64,000 bases of DNA from Scandinavium sp036271055 (lineage in GTDB: Bacteria > Pseudomonadota > Gammaproteobacteria > Enterobacterales > Enterobacteriaceae). This document shows positions 8,466-16,955 of this stretch, piece by piece (positions within the stretch are counted from its first letter, which is position 1; each line of letters begins with the position of its first letter). The position numbers were made by a program, and so were the translations under genes. The notes below the pieces were generated by a model that saw only the letters and a list, made by a program, of their open reading frames with translations, had not been told where the DNA came from and made no database searches. The stretch is taken from assembly GCF_036271055.1 (NCBI RefSeq), contig NZ_DATBBJ010000027.1, positions 62,001-126,000 of the forward strand, written 5' to 3'.

Positions 8466-9617
8466 TTAAAAAAACTCCCGGATGCTTTTGATAACAAAAT
8501 TTTGCTCATCATCACTCAGCGTGGAATACATTGGGATACTTATTGCGCGTGAGTAATAATCTTCGGAAACAGGATAATCACCGACCTTATGCCCTAACTG
8601 CTGATAATGCGGCTGGGTATGCACGGGGATATAATGCACATTAACACCAATTCCCTTATCTCGCAGATGGTCAAACAAAGGTTTACGTTGCGCTGGGTCA
8701 TTAACCATTAATGGATATAGATGCAATGCACTATATCCATCATCATCCTGTACTGGAGTTGTGACAGGAACACCCTTAAATGCTGTATGGTAACGTTTAG
8801 CTAGCTCATGACGTCGCGCCACGAAACCATCAATCCGTTTTAGCTGACTCACACCGAGTGCCGCTTGCAGCTCGGTCATTCGATAGTTCAAACCGAGACC
8901 TATCTGCTGATAATACCAGCCACCCTCGGCTTCTTTAGTCATCTTTTCGCTATCACGGGTAATACCATGGCTGCGTAATAGCTGCATTTTTTCCGCAAGC
9001 TCAGCATTGTTCGTTAGCGCCATTCCACCTTCAGCGGTAGTAATGATTTTTACAGGATGGAAGCTAAGGATGGTGATATCAGCAAATTTAGAATTGCCAA
9101 TCTTACCGCCCTGATAATTACCACCAATCGCGTGAGAAGCATCTTCAATAATAGCGAAGCCATACTCTTTGGAGAGTCGATAGATCGCTTCCATTTCGCA
9201 GGACTGACCAGCAAAGGCAACAGGAACGACAACTTTTGGAAGCTGTCCCCGCATTTTCGCAGAAACCAACTTAGCCTCAAGCACCCTGACGCTCATGTTG
9301 TAAGTTTGAGGATCAATATCAACAAAGCTAACACTTGCATCGCAATAGAGTGCACAGTTTGCAGACGCAACGAATGTATTAGGCGATGTCCATAACCAAT
9401 CGCCCTTCTGCAGACCCAGAGCAAGACAAGCAATATGCAATGCGGATGTCGCACTATTCACCGCGATAGCATGCTGCACGCCTACATAATCCGCGATGGC
9501 TTGCTCAAATTGAGGTACGCAAGGACCCTGGGTCAGGAAATCAGATTTCAGTACCTCAACAACCGCATTAATATCTTCTTCAGAGATATCTTGCCGTCCA
9601 TAAGGAATAAATTTCAT
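8466..9617 (-). CDS. pseC: UDP-4-amino-4,6-dideoxy-sugar aminotransferase PseC
   Basis: This 383-residue PLP enzyme of the DegT/DnrJ/EryC1 family transfers an amino group from glutamate to C4 of the PseB product. The SFHPVK segment places the Schiff-base lysine at Lys190, followed by TTAEGGM, and IIEDASHAIGG at about 156-166 supplies the PLP-ring aspartate and pocket. The YGRQDISEEDI start and the C-terminal HYIPVHTQPHY region fit PseC rather than ArnB or WecE. The start overlaps the pseB stop by one base (TAATG) and the stop abuts pseF, so translation of the Pse genes is tightly coupled. Confidence 0.92.
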   Translation of the reverse strand: MKFIPYGRQDISEEDINAVVEVLKSDFLTQGPCVPQFEQAIADYVGVQHAIAVNSATSALHIACLALGLQKGDWLWTSPNTFVASANCALYCDASVSFVDIDPQTYNMSVRVLEAKLVSAKMRGQLPKVVVPVAFAGQSCEMEAIYRLSKEYGFAIIEDASHAIGGNYQGGKIGNSKFADITILSFHPVKIITTAEGGMALTNNAELAEKMQLLRSHGITRDSEKMTKEAEGGWYYQQIGLGLNYRMTELQAALGVSQLKRIDGFVARRHELAKRYHTAFKGVPVTTPVQDDDGYSALHLYPLMVNDPAQRKPLFDHLRDKGIGVNVHYIPVHTQPHYQQLGHKVGDYPVSEDYYSRAISIPMYSTLSDDEQNFVIKSIREFF

Positions 9618-10615
9618 TAGATGTTGCCTACTTTTTCGCGGTTGTCATCAATCCACTGGCGCAATTCCTCAATACTCATCCATTCAGGATTGCTGTCACT
9701 TTCGTACACAAAGCCTTCCGGTACTTTCTTACCGTCTTTGATACGTTCTGGGGTGTCACACCAGTTATGGATAGCTGGCAAAATTTTATAATGCTCAGGG
9801 TATTCGTAAGTGTAATAAGCGTCTTCAGCACTGATCATCTGCTCATGCAGTTTCTCGCCAGGACGAATACCGATTACTTTCTGAATCGCGTCTGGCGCAA
9901 CAGATGTGGCTACATCAACCACTTTCATTGATGGAATTTTCTTAACGTAAATTTCACCGCCAACCATGTCTTCAAAAGCATGCCAAACCAACTCAACGCC
10001 CTGCTCAAGCGTAATCATAAAGCGGGTCATACGATCATCAGTGATTGGCAGTTCACCCTTATCTTTAATGGACAGGAAGAAGGGAATGACCGAACCGCGC
10101 GAACCCATAACGTTACCGTAACGGACTACAGAAAAAGATGTTTTGTGGCCACCAGAGTATGAGTTACCGGCAACAAAGAGTTTGTCAGAGGCAAGTTTAG
10201 TCGCGCCGTACAGATTCGCAGGGCTGCTTGCTTTATCGGTAGATAGAGCAACAACGCGTTCAATACCTTTATCAATACAAGCATCGATAACGTTCATCGC
10301 GCCATTAATGTTTGTTTTTACACATTCAAACGGATTGTATTCAGCGGTAGGAACAATTTTGGTTGCTGCAGCATGGACAACGAAATCGACACCATCGAGC
10401 GCACGATGCAGGCGTTCTTTATCGCGCACATCCCCAATGAAGAAACGAATGCGGCTTTCATCTTTAAAATGCTTTGCCATTTCCCACTGTTTCATTTCAT
10501 CACGAGAATAAATAATAATCTTTTTAGGATTATATTTTTCTAATGTCATACGAACAAATTTATTACCAAACGAGCCAGTACCACCAGTTACTAAAATTAC
10601 TTTATCGTTAAACAT
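9617..10615 (-). CDS. pseB: UDP-GlcNAc 4,6-dehydratase (inverting) PseB
   Basis: This enzyme catalyses the first committed step to pseudaminic acid: C4 oxidation, C5 epimerisation and C6 dehydration of UDP-GlcNAc. The 332-residue protein has the NADP-binding TGGTGSFG at 10-17 and the FlaA1/PseB catalytic set Asp127, Lys128, Tyr136 and Lys140 in the STDKASSPANLYGATK segment. It is short and soluble, unlike the membrane-anchored retaining dehydratases. A 46-base gap separates it from rmlC, so the Pse genes appear as a second block behind the rhamnose genes in the same transcript. Confidence 0.94.
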   Translation of the reverse strand: MFNDKVILVTGGTGSFGNKFVRMTLEKYNPKKIIIYSRDEMKQWEMAKHFKDESRIRFFIGDVRDKERLHRALDGVDFVVHAAATKIVPTAEYNPFECVKTNINGAMNVIDACIDKGIERVVALSTDKASSPANLYGATKLASDKLFVAGNSYSGGHKTSFSVVRYGNVMGSRGSVIPFFLSIKDKGELPITDDRMTRFMITLEQGVELVWHAFEDMVGGEIYVKKIPSMKVVDVATSVAPDAIQKVIGIRPGEKLHEQMISAEDAYYTYEYPEHYKILPAIHNWCDTPERIKDGKKVPEGFVYESDSNPEWMSIEELRQWIDDNREKVGNI

Positions 10616-10661
10616 AATTTACACTCTATACATTAGATAATTACAGATGCATCTGACATCG

Positions 10662-11207
10662 TTAAAAATATTCAGCCTGATTAAATAACGGCTGAGCTTG
10701 GTCCTTTTGTGATAAGTTTAGTTCAATATTTAACGGCCATTCAATGCCTATCCTTTGGTCACTCCAAAGAATGCCACGATCATGTTCAGGAGAATAATAG
10801 TTAGTCGTTTTGTAAACAAACTCAGCCGACTCACTCAGTACCATGAAGCCATGTGCAAATCCCTCAGGGATCCAAAGCTGTCGTTTATTCTCAGCAGAGA
10901 GAATGACACCGGTCCATTGACCGAACGTCGGTGACGATTGTCGAATATCAACCGCCACATCAAATACTTCGCCGGCAATGCAGCGAACCAGCTTACCCTG
11001 CGCATGAGGTTCTAATTGGTAATGAAGTCCACGCAACACACCTTTCGCTGATTTAGAATGGTTATCCTGCACAAACTCAACTTTACGTCCAACAGCTTCT
11101 TCAAAAATCTTTTGACTAAAACTTTCAAAGAAGAAGCCGCGGGCGTCACCGAAGACTTTAGGTTCAAAAATCAGAACATCCGGAATATCAGTCTTAATTA
11201 CGTTCAT
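10662..11207 (-). CDS. rmlC: dTDP-4-dehydrorhamnose 3,5-epimerase RmlC
   Basis: This 181-residue cupin enzyme epimerises C3 and C5 of dTDP-4-keto-6-deoxyglucose in L-rhamnose synthesis. RGLHYQ places the catalytic histidine at His62, and GFAHGF and VYKTTNYYSPEHDRGI carry the substrate-contact residues. I chose the ATG rather than a TTG one codon upstream. The start lies 3 bases beyond the stop of rmlA. The order rmlB-rmlD-rmlA-rmlC is the standard enterobacterial one, and all four genes are intact. Confidence 0.95.
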   Translation of the reverse strand: MNVIKTDIPDVLIFEPKVFGDARGFFFESFSQKIFEEAVGRKVEFVQDNHSKSAKGVLRGLHYQLEPHAQGKLVRCIAGEVFDVAVDIRQSSPTFGQWTGVILSAENKRQLWIPEGFAHGFMVLSESAEFVYKTTNYYSPEHDRGILWSDQRIGIEWPLNIELNLSQKDQAQPLFNQAEYF

Positions 11208-11210
11208 CAA

Positions 11211-12089
11211 TCAATAACCTTTAATCATTTTCAGAAGATATTGCCCATACGCATTTTTCGACAAAGGCGCAGCTAATATTTTCACCTGCTCAGCATCAAT
11301 AAATCCTTTGCGATAAGCAATCTCCTCAGGACAGGATACTTTCAGCCCCTGACGCTCTTCTATCGTCTCAATAAAGTTGCTGGCCTCTATCAGACTCTGA
11401 TGTGTTCCCGTGTCTAACCAAGCGTATCCGCGCCCCATCATGGCAACCGATAAGCGCCCCTGCTCAAGGTAAATACGGTTAATATCCGTGATTTCCAATT
11501 CACCACGTGCAGAAGGTTTAAGGTTTTTCGCCATTTCAACAACGCTGTTGTCGTAAAAATAGAGGCCTGTTACGGCGTAGTCACTTTTAGGTTCAACTGG
11601 CTTCTCTTCAAGGCTGATTGCCGTACCGCTTTTATCAAATTCCACAACCCCGTAACGTTCCGGATCTTTTACGTGATAAGCAAATACAGTTGCACCACGC
11701 TCCTGGCTAATGGCCGTTTCCATGAGTTTTGGGAGATCGTGGCCATAGAAGATGTTATCGCCCAAGACCAGTGCACAGTCATCATTGCCGATAAACTCTT
11801 CACCAATAATAAAGGCCTGCGCCAGTCCGTCTGGGTTTGCCTGCACTTTATACTGAAGACTAACCCCCCACTGGCTACCATCGCCCAGCAATTGTTCAAA
11901 ACGAGGTGTATCCTGCGGTGTGCTGATGATGAGAATATCTCGAATGCCCGCCAACATTAATGTTGAGAGCGGGTAGTAGATCATAGGCTTGTCATAGATC
12001 GGAAGAAGTTGTTTACTCACGGCCATCGTTACCGGATAAAGACGAGTACCCGACCCACCAGCAAGAATAATTCCCTTACGCGTATTCAT
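11211..12089 (-). CDS. rmlA: Glucose-1-phosphate thymidylyltransferase RmlA
   Basis: This 292-residue nucleotidyltransferase makes dTDP-glucose, the first step in dTDP-L-rhamnose synthesis. The N-terminal GGSGTRLYPVT loop (residues 11-21) binds dTTP, KQLLPIYDKPMIYYPLS follows, and LGDNIFYG carries the metal-binding aspartate. Length matches RmlA1 enzymes. The enterobacterial paralogue RffH has the same fold, but the placement between rmlD and rmlC identifies this copy as the O-antigen gene. Confidence 0.95.
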   Translation of the reverse strand: MNTRKGIILAGGSGTRLYPVTMAVSKQLLPIYDKPMIYYPLSTLMLAGIRDILIISTPQDTPRFEQLLGDGSQWGVSLQYKVQANPDGLAQAFIIGEEFIGNDDCALVLGDNIFYGHDLPKLMETAISQERGATVFAYHVKDPERYGVVEFDKSGTAISLEEKPVEPKSDYAVTGLYFYDNSVVEMAKNLKPSARGELEITDINRIYLEQGRLSVAMMGRGYAWLDTGTHQSLIEASNFIETIEERQGLKVSCPEEIAYRKGFIDAEQVKILAAPLSKNAYGQYLLKMIKGY

Positions 12090-12110
12090 TTCATCATCTC
12101 TTTATGCACA

Positions 12111-12131
12111 AAATGCCATGACCAGGCATTT
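12111..12131. terminator. Hairpin between rmlD and rmlA
   Basis: A seven-base inverted repeat (AAATGCC / GGCATTT) with a seven-base loop lies in the 50-base gap between rmlD and rmlA. A T-run follows on the plus strand, and a shorter TTTTG follows in the direction of the rml genes. It could attenuate transcription or shape the mRNA. I do not think it ends the operon, because rmlA and rmlC have no other promoter that I can see. Confidence 0.35.
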
Positions 12132-12139
12132 TTTTATAT

Positions 12140-13039
12140 TTAGATTGTTGTCGTCGTAAACAACTCTGCCAGCATACGTTTAACGCCCATTTCCCAGTGC
12201 GGGAGCGTCAAATCAAAATTACGCTGGAACTTTTGCGTATTCAGCCTGGAGTTATGAGGGCGTCGGGCAGGTGTCGGATAAGCACTGGTGTCGAGTGCAT
12301 TCAATTTGTTAAGTGCCAACTTGATACCTGCTTTGCGTGCCTCATCGAACACCAGGGCAGCAAAATCATGCCATGTCGTTACACCCGAAGCCACGAGATG
12401 GTAAAGGCCTGCAACATCCGGTTTATTCATCGCAACACTGATGGCATGTGCAGTACAGTCCGCCAGTAGCTCTGCGCCGGTCGGGGCGCCAAACTGATCG
12501 TTGATCACCGACAGCTCTGCACGTTCTTTTGCCAGGCGCAGCATGGTTTTAGCAAAATTATTGCCTTTGCCTGCATAAACCCAGCTGGTCCGGAAGATAA
12601 GATGTTTTGGACAATTTTCCTGAACCGCCTTTTCACCCGCCAGCTTAGTTTCGCCGTATACATTAAGCGGTGCAGTCGCATCTGTCTCAAGCCACGGGGT
12701 CTCTCCCGTACCAGGGAAAACATAATCAGTTGAGTAATGAACAACCCAGGCGCCGATTTTTGCTGCTTCAATTGCAATAGCTTCAACACTGGTTGCATTG
12801 AGTAACTGTGCGAACTCAGGTTCAGATTCCGCTTTATCCACCGCAGTATGCGCCGCAGCATTAACAATAACGTCGGGTCGAATTTTTCGAACAGTTTCCG
12901 CCACGCCCTGAGGATTACTGAAATCGCCACAGTATTCCTTTGAATGGACATCAACTGCAATAAGATTCCCCAACGGCGCAAGCGCACGTTGCAGTTCCCA
13001 GCCTACCTGCCCCGTTTTACCAAACAGAAGAATGTTCAT
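12140..13039 (-). CDS. rmlD: dTDP-4-dehydrorhamnose reductase RmlD
   Basis: This 299-residue short-chain reductase makes dTDP-L-rhamnose in the final pathway step. GKTGQVG at 7-13 is the nucleotide-binding loop, HYSTDYVFPG at 101-110 carries the catalytic threonine region, and YGETK gives Tyr128 and Lys132 of the YxxxK pair. The start overlaps the rmlB stop by one base (TAATG). A 50-base gap with a hairpin separates it from rmlA. Confidence 0.95.
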   Translation of the reverse strand: MNILLFGKTGQVGWELQRALAPLGNLIAVDVHSKEYCGDFSNPQGVAETVRKIRPDVIVNAAAHTAVDKAESEPEFAQLLNATSVEAIAIEAAKIGAWVVHYSTDYVFPGTGETPWLETDATAPLNVYGETKLAGEKAVQENCPKHLIFRTSWVYAGKGNNFAKTMLRLAKERAELSVINDQFGAPTGAELLADCTAHAISVAMNKPDVAGLYHLVASGVTTWHDFAALVFDEARKAGIKLALNKLNALDTSAYPTPARRPHNSRLNTQKFQRNFDLTLPHWEMGVKRMLAELFTTTTI

Positions 13040-14124
13040 TAGCTGCGGTCCTCATAGTTCTGCTCAATCCAGGTTTTGTAGGCGCCACTTTTAATGTTCT
13101 CAACCCATTGAGAATGGGTCAGATACCATTCGACCGTTTTACGAATCCCACTTTCAAAGGTTTCTTCTGGCTTCCAACCTAGTTCACGGCTGATTTTATC
13201 GGCATCTATAGCGTAACGACGGTCATGTCCTGGACGGTCGGTAACATAAGTAATCTGGTCACGGTAGGAACCCGTTTTCGGCACAATTTCATCAAGCAGA
13301 TCGCAGATGGTATGCACAACATCGAGATTTTTCTTTTCATTATGACCACCGATATTGTACGTTTCGCCCTTCACACCTTGTGTAACCACGGTATAGAGCG
13401 CACGAGCATGGTCTTCTACGTAGAGCCAATCACGAATCTGATCGCCTTTGCCGTATATCGGCAGCGCTTTCCCTTCGAGCGCATTAAGAATAACGAGCGG
13501 GATAAGTTTTTCAGGGAAATGGTATGGGCCGTAATTATTCGAACAGTTAGTTACGATAGTCGGCAAACCGTAGGTGCGTAACCATGCACGCACCAGATGA
13601 TCGCTCGACGCTTTTGAGGCAGAGTAAGGGCTACTCGGCGCATAAGCGGTTGTTTCGGTAAATAGCGGCAGTTCTTCACCTTGTGCTATTTCATCCGGAT
13701 GAAGTAAGTCGCCATAGACCTCATCAGTAGAGATGTGATGGAAGCGGAACTTCGCTTTTGTCTTAGGATCTAGATCCGACCAATATTTGCGCGTCGCTTC
13801 TAAGAGCACATAAGTCCCGACGATATTAGTTTCGATGAAAGCTGCCGGGCCGGTGATCGAACGATCAACATGACTTTCAGCAGCAAGGTGCATGACTGCA
13901 TCCGGTTGATGTTCCGAAAAAATACGCGCCATTGCTTCAGCATCACATATATCAGCCTGTTCGAAATAATAGCGGTTGCTATTTTCAATATCTGACAAAG
14001 ATTCAAGGTTGCCTGCATAGGTCAATTTATCGACATTAACGACTTCATCTTGAGTATTATTAATAATGTGTCGAACAACTGCAGAACCAATAAATCCTGC
14101 GCCGCCGGTAACGAGAATTTTCAC
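13039..14124 (-). CDS. rmlB: dTDP-glucose 4,6-dehydratase RmlB
   Basis: This 361-residue NAD-dependent dehydratase converts dTDP-glucose to dTDP-4-keto-6-deoxyglucose. It has TGGAGFIG at 6-13, the catalytic TDEVYGD segment with Asp134 and Glu135, and YSASK with Tyr167 and Lys171. It is the first gene of the O-antigen operon, about 80 bases downstream of the ops element of the JUMPStart leader. RffG is a close paralogue; the rml context decides the name. Confidence 0.95.
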   Translation of the reverse strand: MKILVTGGAGFIGSAVVRHIINNTQDEVVNVDKLTYAGNLESLSDIENSNRYYFEQADICDAEAMARIFSEHQPDAVMHLAAESHVDRSITGPAAFIETNIVGTYVLLEATRKYWSDLDPKTKAKFRFHHISTDEVYGDLLHPDEIAQGEELPLFTETTAYAPSSPYSASKASSDHLVRAWLRTYGLPTIVTNCSNNYGPYHFPEKLIPLVILNALEGKALPIYGKGDQIRDWLYVEDHARALYTVVTQGVKGETYNIGGHNEKKNLDVVHTICDLLDEIVPKTGSYRDQITYVTDRPGHDRRYAIDADKISRELGWKPEETFESGIRKTVEWYLTHSQWVENIKSGAYKTWIEQNYEDRS

Positions 14125-14206
14125 GTGAGATATCGCTCTTAATCTATAATAGGTAAATAAGAATTCGAATGTTCTATCAATTACTTGTTTGCTTAGTGCC
14201 CTGCAA

Positions 14207-14247
14207 GCAACGCTACCGCCCCTGGCTCAACAGCTACCAGTGCACTG
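14207..14247 (-). promoter_or_regulatory. JUMPStart with ops element, O-antigen operon
   Basis: Read on the minus strand, this block holds the JUMPStart consensus upstream of rmlB and ends in the ops core GGCGGTAGC (14212-14220). The ops hairpin pauses RNA polymerase and recruits RfaH, which suppresses termination in long polysaccharide operons. The rml-pse-O-antigen genes of at least 14 kb should therefore depend on RfaH. The match is close to the E. coli rfb sequence. Confidence 0.93.
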
Positions 14248-14314
14248 CACGTAATGTCAGTATGTGTCCCAGACGAATGATTAAAATCCATCCATCTAGC
14301 ATGTAAATCTAATC

Positions 14315-14342
14315 CATTATTGTGGTCTTAAACACCATTCAA
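14315..14342 (-). promoter_or_regulatory. Candidate sigma-70 promoter of the O-antigen operon
   Basis: On the minus strand, TTGAAT (14337-14342) and ATAATG (14315-14320) are separated by 16 bases and lie about 70 bases upstream of the JUMPStart. Position fits a promoter for rmlB and the downstream genes. The boxes are imperfect and I have no transcription start evidence. Confidence 0.35.
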
Positions 14343-14419
14343 AACAAGGGAAAATCCCTGTGAATTGATACAAATTTGCGGTTCGAACTACCCGTTTTAG
14401 CTGCTGATTTTAAACGGAA

Positions 14420-14476
14420 AAACGGCAGTGACATTATGAACGCATCCTCTACGCTCATAACCTCCCCCTGCCGTTT
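14420..14476 (-). terminator. Inverted repeat downstream of galF, possible terminator
   Basis: Nine-base arms AAACGGCAG and CTGCCGTTT (14420-14428 and 14468-14476) are perfect complements, separated by 39 bases. On the minus strand the second arm runs into TTTTTCC. This could terminate galF transcription or fold as a leader structure. The loop is long for an intrinsic terminator. Confidence 0.4.
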
Positions 14477-14502
14477 AAGTCTGGCACTCTGTGCCTTATG
14501 GA

Positions 14503-15396
14503 TCAGTCAATCAGCAGCTTCTTAATGCTTTCTCTGAACTTCGCGCCTTCTTTCAGGTTGCGCAGTCCATACTGAACAAACGCCTGCATATAGCCCATTT
14601 TTTTGCCGCAGTCGAAACTGGCGCCGGTCATCAGCATTGCATCAACAGACTGTTTTTTCGCCAGTTCTGCGATGGCATCTGTTAACTGTACGCGGCCCCA
14701 GGCTCCCGGTTCGGTACGCTCAAGTTCAGCCCAAATTTCACCTGACAGCACATAGCGCCCAACGGCCATTAAATCAGAATCCATGGTATGCGGCTGGTCA
14801 GGTTTTTCGATGAAATCAACGATACGGCTGATTTTACCTTCCACTTCCAGCGCTTCTTTGGTTTTGATGATGGAGTACTCGCTGAGATCCCCTTCCATAT
14901 GCTTCGCCAGCACCTGGCTGCGACCGGTTTCGTTGAAACGGGCGACCATCGCGGCAAGATTATAACGCATCGGGTCAGCGGTAGCAGTGTCCAAAATGAT
15001 ATCGGGCAGCACGACGACAAACGGGTTATCACCCACAATCGGTCGCGCACAAAGGATAGAGTGACCCAGGCCAAGCGGCTGTGCCTGGCGCACGTTCATG
15101 ATGGTCACGCCTGGCGGGCAGATTGCCTGCACTTCGGCCAGCAACTGGCGCTTAACGCGCTGCTCAAGCAGTGACTCGAGCTCATAAGAGGTGTCAAAGT
15201 GGTTTTCAACCGCATTTTTAGATGCGTGGGTGACCAGAACGATCTCTTTGATCCCCGCAGCAACCACTTCGTCGACAATGTACTGAATCATCGGCTTATC
15301 GACGATCGGCAGCATTTCCTTCGGAATGGCCTTAGTGGCAGGAAGCATATGCATCCCAAGACCAGCTACCGGAATAACTGCTTTCAAATTACTCAT
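14503..15396 (-). CDS. galF: UTP-glucose-1-phosphate uridylyltransferase-like regulatory subunit GalF
   Basis: This 297-residue protein is the GalU paralogue that marks the upstream border of enterobacterial O-antigen loci. The N-terminus reads IPVAGLGMHMLPATKAIPKE, with GMHMLPAT in place of the GTRMLPAT of GalU, the known GalF signature; GalF has little catalytic activity and is thought to modulate GalU and UDP-glucose levels. I chose the ATG giving the standard 297-residue length, preceded by AGGTGG at good spacing, over an ATG four codons upstream. It lies between wcaM and the O-antigen operon and appears separately transcribed. Confidence 0.96.
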   Translation of the reverse strand: MSNLKAVIPVAGLGMHMLPATKAIPKEMLPIVDKPMIQYIVDEVVAAGIKEIVLVTHASKNAVENHFDTSYELESLLEQRVKRQLLAEVQAICPPGVTIMNVRQAQPLGLGHSILCARPIVGDNPFVVVLPDIILDTATADPMRYNLAAMVARFNETGRSQVLAKHMEGDLSEYSIIKTKEALEVEGKISRIVDFIEKPDQPHTMDSDLMAVGRYVLSGEIWAELERTEPGAWGRVQLTDAIAELAKKQSVDAMLMTGASFDCGKKMGYMQAFVQYGLRNLKEGAKFRESIKKLLID

Positions 15397-15493
15397 TATC
15401 ATGTCCACCTATGAATGGTTGGAGAATTATAGCCAGTCAGGACGTTTTATCCAGCACGTTTTTTTGATGATACCTGGCAAATTTTGATAAAAC

Positions 15494-15510
15494 CTCGGGC
15501 TTAATCCGAG
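15494..15510 (-). terminator. Intrinsic terminator after wcaM
   Basis: On the minus strand CTCGG and CCGAG form a stem with a seven-base loop followed by GTTTTAT. It lies about 30 bases beyond the wcaM stop, the last gene of the colanic acid operon. Stem length is modest, so some readthrough into galF is possible. Confidence 0.6.
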
Positions 15511-15541
15511 AGTTGCAGCGATATTCCAGGAATCATCGTAA

Positions 15542-16945
15542 TTATCTTCCCGGCAGCCGAAAATTTAACCCGTTCGCGTTCACGGTGTGTTGATCCACCC
15601 GGTCGATATCGACGGAACGCTGGCCTTTTTCATTCACGGCTTTGATGTTTGCCAGTGACAGAAGCGTGTCTTCCTTGGCCATAAACTTACCGCGTACATC
15701 TTTACGTAGATCGAAGTTCATCGACAACGCCGGGCCACGTTCCGCGTCCTGCATCACATTGATATTGCGCATGAAAAGATGCTGCGGTTTGTTGTGCAAC
15801 TCCAGTGACGCGCGTTTCAGATTGAGATTGGTGATCGCCACAAACGACTGTGCATTGCCCGAAGAAATCTGGATCCCGCGTAGCTTGTACGGCAGCGTCG
15901 TATTGTCCATCCGAATGTCATTTAGCTTGAAGTTCTGCGGGATGGAGAGGTAGTTACCTTTGATAACGCCATAGCCTATCAGCATCCCGGCGCTACTGAC
16001 CATATCAACGTTGTCTATTATGAAATTATCACAGCCGTAAATGGCGACCGTGGCGTTATCAATGCCCGCCTTCTTGCTGAACTCCGGGGTGATGTTCTTG
16101 GCCTTGATATTACGAATAATGAAGTGCTTACCGTTTTCGACATGGACCAGTTGTCGGCAGTTGCTCCCCGTGATGTTAGCCACCACAAAGTTCTTCACCG
16201 CCTGGTCTTCCGGGTAGCCGTTGTCATAAGTGCTTCCCGCCAGCCCAATGCCAATGCCCCAGTTGATTTTGCCGTTGGTGCAGTTGATGTTATCGATCAC
16301 ATGATCGGAGATGAGAATGTTCTTATCGTTGATCGCCACATTCCATTCGATGGCATCGCCTTGTAACTCGATGAATCGACCGTTAGTAATTTTTACGCCG
16401 TCGAACTGGTTATGAAACCCCTGCCGCAGAATGCCGTAATTGGCCTTTGTAACGGTGATATCGTCGATAAGCAAATTACGCATCGTGCGCTTGTCTTTAC
16501 CGCCAATATAGATTTGCGCCACAGGGCCGTAACCGCTCAACGTCACGCCCTGAATCACGCAGTCGGAACCACGAACATCCAGGCAAATATTGTCCAGGCA
16601 GCCGCTCTTGCCGACAATTTTACAGCCATCCTGTAACGCGAATCGTCCACGACCATTGCCTTTAAGCGCCCCGGAAACCAGCAGCGTTTTGCCCGCAGGC
16701 ATGATTATCCCGGTGTTGATGTTTTCACACACCACACCCTTCGGGACTTCAACCACATCGCTGTCTTTAAACGCATCATTAAATGCTCGGATCCAGTCGT
16801 TACCGGGATTGTAATTGCGGATATCAACGGCCTCATTTCGCCCTAATGCGCGGGCGGCAGGCATGTTGATGAGAGGCAGTGCGGCCAGCGCAGAGCTGGC
16901 CCCAAGGAAGGAGCGGCGTGAAAGGGAATACTTTTTATCCGTCAT
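15542..16945 (-). CDS. wcaM: Colanic acid biosynthesis protein WcaM
   Basis: This 467-residue protein is the last product of the colanic acid operon. The N-terminus has a twin-arginine-type signal (SRRSFLGASSALAALP, about residues 9-24) ending near PAARALG. The rest is rich in short hydrophobic repeats with Asn, Asp and Gly turns, consistent with a right-handed parallel beta-helix. Its exact role is unsettled; periplasmic processing or modification of colanic acid is the usual suggestion. It follows wcaL by 10 bases and matches E. coli WcaM across its length, with most differences in the signal region. Confidence 0.93.
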   Translation of the reverse strand: MTDKKYSLSRRSFLGASSALAALPLINMPAARALGRNEAVDIRNYNPGNDWIRAFNDAFKDSDVVEVPKGVVCENINTGIIMPAGKTLLVSGALKGNGRGRFALQDGCKIVGKSGCLDNICLDVRGSDCVIQGVTLSGYGPVAQIYIGGKDKRTMRNLLIDDITVTKANYGILRQGFHNQFDGVKITNGRFIELQGDAIEWNVAINDKNILISDHVIDNINCTNGKINWGIGIGLAGSTYDNGYPEDQAVKNFVVANITGSNCRQLVHVENGKHFIIRNIKAKNITPEFSKKAGIDNATVAIYGCDNFIIDNVDMVSSAGMLIGYGVIKGNYLSIPQNFKLNDIRMDNTTLPYKLRGIQISSGNAQSFVAITNLNLKRASLELHNKPQHLFMRNINVMQDAERGPALSMNFDLRKDVRGKFMAKEDTLLSLANIKAVNEKGQRSVDIDRVDQHTVNANGLNFRLPGR

Positions 16946-16955
16946 GCGACCTCGT

